NCBI GenBank assembly: GCA_014843695.1
Contig: CM026398.1
Span: 17,049,593 to 17,113,592, forward strand
Direction of reading: 5' to 3'
Length of the DNA stretch: 64,000 nucleotides
Origin: Archivesica marissinica
Lineage: Eukaryota > Mollusca > Bivalvia > Venerida > Vesicomyidae
Below the pieces are notes generated by a model, which had not been told where the DNA came from, made no database searches, and saw only the letters and a program-made list of their open reading frames with translations. The number at the start of each line of letters is the position of its first letter. Within the stretch, counting starts at the first letter, position 1. The translations under genes and the position numbers were made by a program. This document shows positions 55,622-64,000 of the stretch, piece after piece.

Positions 55622-55866
55622 CACATGTAATGACTGTATGATGGATTTGGCATGTGGATTTTGTTTTGTGGACACTTATGGCTCTGGGGTATCTAACAGT
55701 TCCTGCTTGCCCGTGTCTCCTGACAACCCGTGGGCGTCGTCCTCTGGCAGATGTAATACACATGCCCTACCAGGGCAGCTTGCCTGGGCGTACGATTACT
55801 GTCCCTCTCCGTATTCATGGATGCCAATGGTTGGCCTTATTTTATACCTTATGACGTTCGCTCCAG
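55622..55866 (+). CDS. SLC2A13: SLC2A13 exon 6 of window (Cys-rich loop 9, TM10)
   Basis: The minimal exon runs from the last acceptor of the left array (TTATATTTCAG|C) to the first donor of the right array (CTCCAG|GTAAGT). It encodes STCNDCMMDLACGFCF, a further cysteine-rich stretch with VSNSSCLP (possible N-glycosylation) and WAYDYCPSPYSW, then TM10 start GLILYLMTFAPG. The spacing C-x2-C-x5-C-x2-C matches the PSI-like extracellular loop known for HMIT and plant inositol transporters. Thirteen further acceptors upstream (exon starts 54998 to 55574, every 48 bp) and six further donors downstream (55894 to 56029, every 27 bp) would also stay in frame, so the true exon ends need transcripts. 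These coordinates were chosen because they give the family's usual length. Confidence 0.9.
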
Positions 55867-57018
55867 GTAAGTTAATGTTAGAAATATCTCCAGGTAAGTT
55901 AATGTTAGAAATATCTCCAGGTAAGTTAATGTTAGATATATCTCCAGGTAAGTTAATGTTAGAAATAGCTCCAGGTAAGTTAATGTTAGAAATATCTCCA
56001 GGTAAGTTAATGTTAGAAATAGCTTCAGGTAAGTTAATGTAGAAATATCTCCAGGTAAGTTAATGTTAGAAATAGCTCCAGGTAAGTTAATGTTAGAAAT
56101 AGCTCCAGGTAAGTTAATGTTAGAAATATCTCCAGGTAAGTTAATGTTAGAAATAGCTCCAGGTAAGTTAATGTTAGAAATAGCTCCAGGTAAGTTAATG
56201 TTAGAAATATCTCCAGGTAAGTTAATGTTAGAAATATCTCCAGGTAAGTTAATGTTAGAAATATCTCCAGGTAAGTTAATGTTAGAAATAGCTCCAGGTA
56301 AGTTAATGTTAGAAATAGTTCCAGGTAAGTTAATGTTAGAAATATCTCTAGGTAAGTTAATGTTAGAAATAGCTCCAGGTAAGTTAATGTTAGATATATC
56401 TCCAGGTAAGTTAATGTTAGATATATCTCCAGGTAAGTTAATGTTAGAAATAGCTCCAGGTAAGTTAATGTTAGAAATAGCTCCAGGTAAGTTAATGTTA
56501 GAAATATCTCCAGGTAAGTTAATGTTAGATATATCTCCAGGTAAGTTAATGTTAGAAATAGCTCCAGGTAAGTTAATGTTAGAAATATCTCCAGGTAAGT
56601 TAATGTTAGAAATAGCTCCAGGTAAGTTAATGTTAGAAATAGCTCCAGGTAAGTTAATGTTAGAAATAGCTCCAGGTAAGTTAATGTTAGAAATATCTCC
56701 AGGTAAGTTAATGTTAGAAATAGCTCCAGGTAAGTTAATGTTAGAAATAGCTCCAGGTAAGTTAATGTTAGAAATAGCTCCAGGTAAGTTAATGTTAGAA
56801 ATAGCTCCAGGTAAGTTAATGTTAGAAATAGCTCCAGGTAAGTTAATATTAGAAATATCTCCAGGTAAGTTAATGTTAGAAATATCTCCAGGTAAGTTAA
56901 TGTTAGAAATAGCTCCAGGTAAGTTAATGTTAGAAATAGCTCCAGGTAAGTTAATGTTAGAAATAGCTCCAGGTAAGTTAATGTTAGAAATATCTCCAGG
57001 TAAGTTAATGTTAGAAAT
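55867..57018 (+). repeat. 27-bp array: exon-6 donor, 43 consecutive CAG|GTAAGT-type sites
   Basis: The units read GTAAGTTAATGTTAGAAATA then TCTCCAG or GCTCCAG. Each begins with GTAAGT and is preceded by CAG (one TAG near 56350), exactly as at the true exon end. Donors run from 55867 to 57000, all spaced 27 bp except one 26-bp unit at 56029. The first seven keep frame and would add 9 residues each (KLMLEISPG type). Beyond 56029 the missing base gives TAG at 56040. Confidence 0.97.
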
Positions 57019-57099
57019 ATCGGGTTGTGATTGGCTGTGATGTATGCCATATAAAACAACAACCATAAGTTGGATTCATGAACATAAACAATCATAAGA

Positions 57100-57270
57100 T
57101 TTTGTTGTAGAATCTTGAGTATTTCAACTTAAAAACAAACGTCGTATACGATGTTTGTTAACAAAGTTATGTAAACAAGTTCTGAAGTAATGATTGGCAC
57201 AGCACGTGTATCATGAATATAAATATACCGTTATATCTTACACCCTTTGCACTGACACATAATTGTTTTT
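57100..57270. repeat. Dispersed repeat, copy of 650-840
   Basis: Shares AACGTCGTATACGATGTTTG, GTATCATGAATA and ACCGTTATATCTTAC with the start of the window. Confidence 0.65.
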
Positions 57271-57482
57271 GGAGTAATCTGACCTCGTTCTGAGCGCCGG
57301 AATTAACCACTATGACCTGCGTGGTTAATTCCTACACGTCGCAACTCTAAACCATGTTTTATTCGCCAATAAATAACTAAAAGACAATTTATTTTTTTAA
57401 CATGTGAATCAAACAATGTGTGAATAGAAGAACAGTAACATTTGTTCTACAACATTGCCGACACAGTGACAATTTTTCATAT

Positions 57483-57868
57483 TTAACCCTTTCCCTCATA
57501 GAAGCACCTCTTCATGTCATTACCAATACGACATACATTGACAATGTAGTAGCCAGACCAATGTTCATAACCCTTTCCCTCATAGAAGCACCTCTTGACA
57601 TCATTACCAATACTACATACATTGATAATGTAGTAGCCAAACCAATGTTCATAATAAAGGCCAGAATCTCATGTAGTCCCAGTAAATGGTTGTCGTTTGT
57701 ATTGAGATATAAGTATATTAACCTAAATCTCTATGAAGTCCCAGTGATATCTATGGAGGTGGGATAGATATGGCCACTACTTATCCACTGCATGATAGCT
57801 AAATGGCTATCGTTTGTATGGAGATATAATAGTATATTAACCTAAATCTCTATGTAGGAAAGGGTTAA
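57483..57868. mobile_element. MITE-B, second copy, opposite orientation
   Basis: The termini TTAACCCTTTCCCTCATAGA and TCTATGTAGGAAAGGGTTAA have TTAA at both ends. The left end (CATAGAAGCACCTCTT, CATTACCAATAC) is duplicated once. The TTTAGGTTAATATACT body is inverted relative to 38898-39335. Confidence 0.85.
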
Positions 57869-58012
57869 GATGGATATTGTTTGAAGGGATGTTAAACACT
57901 GAAAGTGCTAGCAGTAGAAATATTGTACAATATGAGAAGTCTGCTGTATTTTCTTAAATTCTGATATTTTGCTGTTTATAAATGTGTAGATAATGTTTTA
58001 CTTATGTTTCAG

Positions 58013-58165
58013 GAATGGGCTCTATGCCATGGACTATAAATTCTGAGATATACCCATTGTGGGCAAGGAGTACAGCCATATCTCTATCTACCTTCACTAA
58101 CTGGGCGTTCAATCTGCTGGTATCAATATCATTTCTTACACTCATGGAAAATCTTACAAGATTTG
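58013..58165 (+). CDS. SLC2A13: SLC2A13 exon 7 of window (TM10-TM11)
   Basis: The acceptor is TTACTTATGTTTCAG and the donor is TTTG|GTAAGT. Its first two bases complete the Gly split at 55866. It encodes [19 protein letters not shown], the GPxPW/NSEIYP signature of TM10 and the following loop, then a TM11-like stretch [20 protein letters not shown]. It ends LTRFG with one base of the Gly codon. Exons for TM12 and the PETKG C-terminal motif were looked for in 58170-64000 and not seen, so they lie downstream. Confidence 0.95.
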
Positions 58166-58284
58166 GTAAGTAGATTGGTTGATACACTAGATCACACGCT
58201 TTCTCACTTCTCCCAAAAATTCTGACCTAGAATGAACCCTGTACTTTTATTAGATATTTTACAGTTACTAAGAAACTTGTAAGT

Positions 58285-58507
58285 TAATTTATACAAATTT
58301 AGTTTAGCTCGATTGCGAAACAAGTTCTTACAACTTATATTAATCACTCTCGAGACCTCATTCCTGATGGAATTCATCGCCACGAGGGAGAGAGAAGAGG
58401 CAACGTGGAATTTAAATGCCTTGCCTAAGGACATAATCGTACCGGCTCCAGCGGGGCTCAAACTCCGGACCTTTCGCACCTGAAGCGAACGCGCTATCAC
58501 GACTTGT
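58285..58507 (-). repeat. SINE family 2, full length, reverse
   Basis: Tail TTTAGTTTAGCTCGATTGCG, core, and reversed head GGGGCTCAAACTCCGGACC. A small deletion lies near the reversed box A. Confidence 0.86.
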
Positions 58508-58851
58508 AAGTTGGTTTTATACTGTGGCATCAAGTCGCCTAGTATTCCATCAATTGTATTGTCAGCCTGTTACAGATTATATTGGTAGCAATCTAGTACC
58601 CAACAAATAATCCTGTTACTTCACTTCCGCACACAATACTCTGAAGGTTTATCATATTGCGTTAAATGTGTCAGAAAATGCACTACAACACTGAAGTAAA
58701 TGGAAAGAATATTCCCCGTAGATTGTATTGTAGTCTGGTTTATTCGCAGACAAGGAATCACGGAAACAGGAAGTGTGAAAAAGAAGTCGCAGAGATTTAT
58801 GTCTTCAACAATCACACGGTCTAAAAATAACGAGGCATCATAATTCAAGCT

Positions 58852-59280
58852 CGATTGTGAAACAAATTCATACAGCTCTTGACGAATTCATTTCCTGATG
58901 AAATCCATTATAATGACGAAGATAGAAAAGGCATGTGGATTTTAACCCTTTCAACACCACAGACCTCTAAATAGGCTTACAAAAAGTGTAGATCCAGATG
59001 AGCCGGCTCGTGACGAGCCGTCTCATCAGGATCTGCACTTTTTGCCAGTGATATGACTATTTTTAGACATAATTACCCATTTTGATAAATGAACTTGTCC
59101 AAATGTGATTTTCTGATTCATTTATTGGTTTATGAATATCATGGACCAGTCCATGTGAGTTACTTGGTGTTGAATGGGTTAAGAGTGCTGCCTAAGGACT
59201 CCAGCACTGTGGTTCTGATGAGGCTCAAATTCACTATCCCTCGGTTGCCAGGCAAGACACCGTATCCATTACACCAGCTT
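58852..59280 (-). repeat. Old SINE family 2 copy split by MITE-A
   Basis: The SINE runs 58852-58941 (AGCTCGATTGTGAAACAAAT, CCTGATGAAATCCAT) and resumes at 59183 (GAGTGCTGCCTAAGGACTCC, GGCTCAAATTCACTATC). The break is at the TTAA of GGAATTTAAATGCC. Confidence 0.75.
58942..59182 (-). mobile_element. MITE-A, reverse, inserted at a SINE TTAA
   Basis: The ends TTAACCCTTTCAACACC and GGTGTTGAATGGGTTAA, with the hairpin GTAGATCCAGATGAGCCGGC / GCCGTCTCATCAGGATCTGC. Confidence 0.88.
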
Positions 59281-59493
59281 ACCTAAATTTTGGCTGATTA
59301 CATTATTTACTAATCGAATAAAAGCAAATTTTGTATTTTCATTAAAAACAAGTTTACTGATTATATAACTTTCAATTTATAGCCGGGTCCAAGCGCTGTA
59401 TACTCTTCTATTTTCGGCGCATTGGTTAACAGAATTTCCAGCAGTGGAATTTATTCTGAATTCTTATTTTTGGTCAACATGCCTGAATATGTA

Positions 59494-60750
59494 TAGGATA
59501 TAAGCCGAATAATAATTTACATATTGGATCTGTTTGAGGCTTATATCTTACGTAAAACACACACCTATATAACAAGATCATACTAATTAAAATTGTTAAT
59601 TTCGTACATATACCCTCGAGGTTCCGGTTTCCGTTATAAGAAATGATCGGCATTCAACACAACGAATCTTAAAACTACATAGTTTCTAAATGTATGATGT
59701 AAATAAAGTAACGTTCCTCTTGTATTCCAAATAATTAGAAATGAATATGACTACGTAAATAACAATGGGCGCTGCCATTTTTACTACGATCCGGAACCGA
59801 CATCTGTGGTGACTGGTACCGGAGTTTTCGTGACCTTTCAGAAAATCAATTTTGCGTAATATCGAATGGGTGTAAATATAAAACGAACACGTTTTATGCA
59901 GCATGATGAGAATTTCTATTATTTTGATGAATATTTCTTTTCACAGTGAACACTTTCACAGTTTAAAAAGCATTTTCACAATGTTGACACCTGAATTCAT
60001 CACCTAATCTTGTAAACCTGACTTTTGAACAGTAAATGAGGTGGGTCCAATGGTCACATAATTATATCACACTGTGCCCATTTAACAAAAACAAGAGAGT
60101 GACATATGGATATTGCCTGTACTTTCGCTTTGTATGTGGTGGACTGCCATAAACCTAAAACAAAATTAAAAACTATTCCTTTAGGTACACTACACTACAG
60201 GACACATCGTTTAGTTGACGATGACAGTAAACCACTGTATGGACCTCAAAACAATATAAGAGAAGTCTCCAAAACTATCTCCCTTACACTAACTAAAATT
60301 GTAACCCAGTCTATTTTGACCTTCACATTAAATGACAGGTAGGTAAACAAATCAGCCGATGCAAAACAAAACTGGAAAAGGTCAATATTTTGCAATAAAT
60401 CCAATGGACAAATGGTGATGCAATATTGCATTATGAAAGATAACATGTTTTATACCAATACAAGGAAAATAACCGATTACTTACGCCTCCAAGGATTATG
60501 TGGAGAATTTCTGTTGCCAATTATGGAAAATGACCAGTGACAGTCTCTATTCCTGATTGGTGACGTCAGAATACACCGATCGTTTGCAGTATTGTAAATA
60601 CTTCCGGGGTAACGAAAACGAAGGTATCACGATTTGAGGACACTAGAGGATACGTGTAGTATTTAATATAATACTTTGGCCCTTTGACAGCAGTCCAATA
60701 TTAATAATAATGGACTGCAAGTACAAAGGTTTGACGTCATGATAGTCTTT
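59494..60750. repeat. ATATAAGC-type element interrupted by a 1-kb transposon
   Basis: 59494-59613 and 60650-60750 together match 18255-18535 (start AGGATATAAGCCGAA; resumption GTGTAGTATTTAATATAATA). The first part has a deletion in the hairpin. The tetranucleotide ATAC flanks the inserted element on both sides. Confidence 0.75.
59614..60649. mobile_element. 1.04-kb nonautonomous transposon, copy 2, with ATAC duplication
   Basis: It starts CCTCGAGGTTCCGGTTTCCG and ends CGATTTGAGGACACTAGAGG, giving imperfect inverted ends beginning CCTCxAG. ATAC lies at 59610-59613 and again at 60650-60653. It is collinear with 39561-40596. No transposase. Confidence 0.78.
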
Positions 60751-60754
60751 ATAA

Positions 60755-61015
60755 TTGGATGAAAGAAATTGTAATGGAATGTAAACAACACATACTGGTA
60801 GCCACAGTTGCTTGTTTCAATAAAGAGTAGTCAAGGGAAGTAAGTCATGTTTGGATTTGGCAGAGGCATATTGGGTTAATAAATTACTTATTAAAATAAT
60901 ATTATCTTAAGCTTTTTAATTATTTTATATACTATTTTGGTAATATTTACTGAATTAAAATAGGACAATGACGGGAAAAAAGCACTCCTTTGAACTTTAA
61001 GCAGCAGACGACACG
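60755..61015. other. Intron, nothing recognised
   Basis: AT-rich unique sequence before the 40-bp array. Confidence 0.35.
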
Positions 61016-61018
61016 CTC

Positions 61019-62348
61019 ATAATAACCAGTCTCGGAATTGAGGTTGTTTACTCAAATGCTCATAACCAGTCTAAGACATGTGGTTGTTTAGTCAAATGCT
61101 CATAATCAGTCTAAGACATGTGGTTATTTAGTCAAATGCTCATAACCAGTCTAAGACTTGTGGTTGTTTAGTCAAATGCTCATCCAGTCTAAGACATGTG
61201 GTTGTTTAGTCAAATGCTCATAACCAGTCTCAGACTTGTGGTTGTTAAGTCAAATGCTCATAACCAGTCTCAGACTGTGGTTGTTTAGTCAAATGCTCAT
61301 AACCAGTCTCAGACTTGTGGTTGTTTAGTCAAATGCTCCTAACCAGTCTAAGACTTGTGGTTATTTAGTCAAATGCTCATAACCAGTCTCAGACTTGTGG
61401 TTGTTTAGTCAAATGCTCATAACCAGTCTAAGACATGTGGTTATTTAGTCAAATGCTCATAACCAGTCTAAGACTTGTGGTTGTTTAGTCAAATGCTCCT
61501 AACCAGTCTAAGACATGTGGTTGTTTAGTCAAATGCTCATAACCAGTCTAAGACATGTGGTTGTTTAGTCAAATGCTCATAACCAGTCTCAGACTTGTGG
61601 TTGTTAAGTCAAATGCTCATAACCAGTCAGAGACTGTGTTGTTTAGTCAAATGCTCATAACCAGTCTCAGACTTGTGGTTGTTAAGTCAAATGCTCATAA
61701 CCAGTCTCAGACTGTGGTTGTTTAGTCAAATGCTCATAACCAATCTCAGACTTGTGGTTGTTTAGTCAAATGCTCATAACCAGTCTAAGACTTGTGGTTC
61801 TTTAGTCAAATGCTCATAACCAGTCTCTGACTTGTGGTTGTTTAGTCAAATTCTCATAACCAGTCTCAGACTTGTGGTTGTTTAGTCAAATGCTCATAAC
61901 CAGTCTAAGACATGTGGTTGTTTAGTCAAATGCTCATAACCAGTCTAAGACATGTGGTTGTTTAGTCAAATGCTCATAACCAGTCTCAGACTTGTGGTTG
62001 TTAAGTCAAATGCTCATAACCAGTCTCTGACTGTGGTTGTTTAGTCAAATGCTCATAACCAGTCTCAGACTTGTGGTTGTTAAGTCAAATGCTCATAACC
62101 AGTCTCAGACTGTGGTTGTTTAGTCAAATGCTCATAACCAGTCTCAGACTTGTGGTTGTTTAGTCAAATGCTCATAACCAGTCTAAGACATGTGGTTGTT
62201 TAGTCAGATGCTCATAACCAGTCTCAGACTTGTGGTTGTTTAGTCAAATGCTCATAACCAGTCTAAGACATGTGGTTGTTTAGTCAGATGCTCATAACCA
62301 GTCTAAGACTTGTGGTTGTTTAGTCAAATGCTCATAACCAGTCTAAGA
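61019..62348. repeat. 40-bp tandem array, about 33 copies
   Basis: Units carry GTTTAGTCAAATGCTCATAA and CCAGTCTAAGACTTGTGGTT. Variants are AAGACATG, CAGACTTG and shortened CAGACTGTGG units. A higher-order pattern is visible: the order (CAGACTTG, ttaag, CAGACTG) recurs. Confidence 0.96.
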
Positions 62349-62349
62349 A

Positions 62350-63000
62350 TGTAGACAACAAAGATGCTCATAATAGTTAAAGAAAAGAGACACATGCTAG
62401 CTCATGACATATATGAGAATTTAGACAAGAGAAAGCAGACTTGTAACTAGATTTGGAGCTTGACAGGAGATGCACCACACTGTGATTACTGCAACAGCAA
62501 TAAACATCCGCAATATGAATGATTCTTTTCCTGGACATTTTTGCCTTTGACAATATGACTGAAATCCCCGATAATTGCATTAAGGATAAAATGATTTTGA
62601 AGTCTAATCTTAATTAAAATTCTAAGTTTCATCATCCAGTTAAAAAAAACAAAATATCAGGATATCAAGTTATCACAATTGAAGAGAGGTGTTTGAATAT
62701 TTTTGATTTAATTCTGTCATTGGACTTTCTGAAAGGTCTAAAAGGATTTTCTATTCGTGGACAGTCTTTTTTTAACAATAATCCATTTGACATTGAATAA
62801 ATCACATGAACAATTTCCGACATGGAGCCTTATCCAATTTAATGTGGTGCAGCCTTCTATGGAACCAGACTGTTTTTCTGATTGATTTTACTGTCTGTTG
62901 GTCATGCATTTGAATATGGTTATTATTTTAACCAATATTGTCATAAAAGCAATTACAACGACAGAATCAATACAGCATTCAAGCCATTATATATATATAC
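62350..63000. other. Intron between the last two arrays
   Basis: No exon for TM12 or the C-terminus was found here. An (AT) run lies at 62986-62999. Confidence 0.4.
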
Positions 63001-63027
63001 TCAAAACCAGTTGGATATCCAGTACAG

Positions 63028-64000
63028 GCGATAGTGGTGAAGAATGAGATAGTGGTGTGGTGTGAGATAGTGGTGAAGAATGAGATAGTGGTGTGGTGTG
63101 AGATAGTGGTGAAGAATGAGATAGTGGTGAAGAATGAGATAGTGGTGTGGTATGAGATAGTGGTGAAGAATGCGATAGTGGTGAAGAATGAGATAGTGGT
63201 GAAGAATGAGATAGTGGTGAAGATTGAGATAGTGGTGAAGAATGAGATAGTGGTGTGGTATCAGATAGTGATGCAGTATGAGATAGTGGTGAAGAATGAG
63301 ATAGTGGTGAAGTATGAGGTAGTGGTGAAGTATGAGGTAGTGGTGTCATATGAGATAGTGGTGAAGAATGAGATAGTGGTGAAGAATGAGATAGTGGTGT
63401 GGTATGAGATAGTGGTGCAGTATGAGATAGTGGTGCAGTATGAGATAGTGGTGAAGAATGAGATAGTGGCGTGGTATGAGATAGTGGTGTGGTATGAGAT
63501 AGTGGTGAAGTATGAGATAGTGGTGAAGTATGAGATAGTGGTGTGGTATGAGATAGTGGTGAAGTATGAGATAGTGGTGCAGTATGAGATAGTGGTGAAG
63601 TATGAGATAGTGGTGAAGAATGAGATAGTAGTGCAGTATGAGATAGTGGTGAAGAATGAGATAGTGGTGAAGTGTGAGATAGTGGTGTGGTATGAGATAG
63701 TGGTGAGGACTGAGATAGTGGTGTGGTATGAGATAGTGGTGAGGTATGAGATAGTGGTGAAGAATGACATAGTGGTGTGGTATGAGATAGTGGTGAAGAA
63801 TGAGATAGTGGTGAAGTATGAGATAGTGGTGCAGTATGAGATAGTGGTGAAGTATGAGATAGTGGTGCAGTATGAGATAGTGGTGAAGTATGAGATAGTG
63901 GTGCAGTATGAGATAGTGGTGCAGTATGAGATAGTGGTGAAGTATGAGATAGTGGTGTGGTATGAGATAGTGGTGAAGTATGAGATAGTGGTGAAGAATG
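63028..64000. repeat. 18-bp tandem array running off the window
   Basis: About 54 copies of GAGATAGTGGTGAAGTAT type, with the last six bases varying (AAGAAT, GTGGTATG, GCAGTATG). It is open in several frames because 18 is divisible by three. It continues beyond base 64000. Confidence 0.97.

Larger units (their letters stand above)
2791..58165 (+). other. SLC2A13: SLC2A13-like gene (HMIT), internal part, seven exons
   Basis: This is the span of a proton-coupled myo-inositol transporter gene of the sugar-porter branch of the major facilitator superfamily, a plasma-membrane protein that imports myo-inositol with H+. Seven exons joined in phase give about 385 codons with no stop. The order of landmarks is the family order: PMYIAE and RGR, PESPRW, QQVAGIN, VEKIGRR, a cysteine-rich extracellular loop 9, then MPW and [10 protein letters not shown]. 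The Cys-rich loop separates HMIT from ordinary glucose transporters. The N-terminal exon(s) and the last TM12/C-terminal exon(s) are not in the window. Introns measure about 3.5, 2.9, 18.5, 2.2, 25.0 and 2.1 kb and are mostly repeats. Family identity is very secure; one-to-one orthology with vertebrate SLC2A13 is inference. Confidence 0.93.

Noticed and set aside
55849..57095. 405- and 353-codon minus-strand frames
   Set aside because: Antisense shadows of the 27-bp donor array.
58170..64000. Terminal SLC2A13 exons (TM12, PETKG motif)
   Set aside because: Looked for an AG followed by GA and a GAFFLY-like or PETKG-like frame; none was seen, so they must lie beyond the window.
19213..64000. 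Array periods are preferentially divisible by three
   Set aside because: Roughly nine of about 22 clear periods are multiples of three (18, 27, 30, 33, 36, 42, 45, 48, 75). This is close to the one-third expected, and long-frame reporting biases attention toward them.

Overview
This window looks like nuclear DNA of a metazoan, most probably a mollusc and perhaps a bivalve. It holds one large spliced gene with GT-AG introns, at least five tRNA-derived SINE families, several TIR/MITE families, a fragment of a non-LTR retrotransposon, and about thirty tandem arrays that together fill roughly a third of the sequence. The phylum is inferred from the repeat style and gene structure and is not proven here. 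No rRNA, CRISPR, operon or prokaryotic feature is visible.

The only clear host gene is on the + strand: the middle part of a proton/myo-inositol cotransporter (HMIT, SLC2A13, major facilitator superfamily). Seven exons can be placed at 2791-2950, 6469-6680, 9577-9688, 28146-28309, 30473-30581, 55622-55866 and 58013-58165. Each has an AG acceptor and a GT donor. All six internal junctions join in phase, giving about 385 uninterrupted codons from the loop before TM5 to the end of TM11. The first exon(s) lie upstream and the last exon(s) downstream of the window. Everything else between 2951 and 58012 is intron, including two giant introns of about 18.5 kb and 25 kb.

The most striking result is that three tandem arrays are built from or around splice junctions of this gene. 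Exon 6 (55622-55866) is bracketed on both sides. On its left, a 48-bp unit carrying the 3' splice site plus the first 11 codons is repeated so that 14 equivalent acceptors lie in one open frame. On its right, a 27-bp unit carrying the 5' splice site CAG|GTAAGT is repeated so that 43 donors follow one another, the first seven in frame. Exon 2 (6469-6680) is preceded by about two dozen degenerate copies of its own acceptor and exon start, in units of 54-60 bp; that array was later split by a 710-bp TIR element. A fourth array just upstream of exon 4 repeats a strong acceptor-like motif.

Layout: 1-2790, dispersed repeats, SINE and transposon fragments; 2791-9688, exons 1-3 with arrays in both introns; 9689-28145, a giant intron with a 2-kb pogo-like TIR element carrying a 164-codon ORF, an inverted pair of about 0.8-kb repeats, a near-perfect 45-bp array, TTAA-flanked MITEs, and arrays grown from a MITE end and next to a SINE tail; 28146-30581, exons 4 and 5; 30582-55621, a second giant intron with many SINEs, MITEs and arrays (largest 46190-51089) and a truncated LINE; 55622-58165, exons 6 and 7; 58166-64000, intron with SINE, MITE, a 1-kb transposon copy and two long arrays, the last running off the window.

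Transposon insertions into SINE copies show target preference directly: two MITE families sit at a TTAA inside SINEs, as expected of piggyBac-like elements, and another sits at a TA, as expected of pogo/Tc1-mariner-like elements. Several arrays are internal amplifications of such MITEs.
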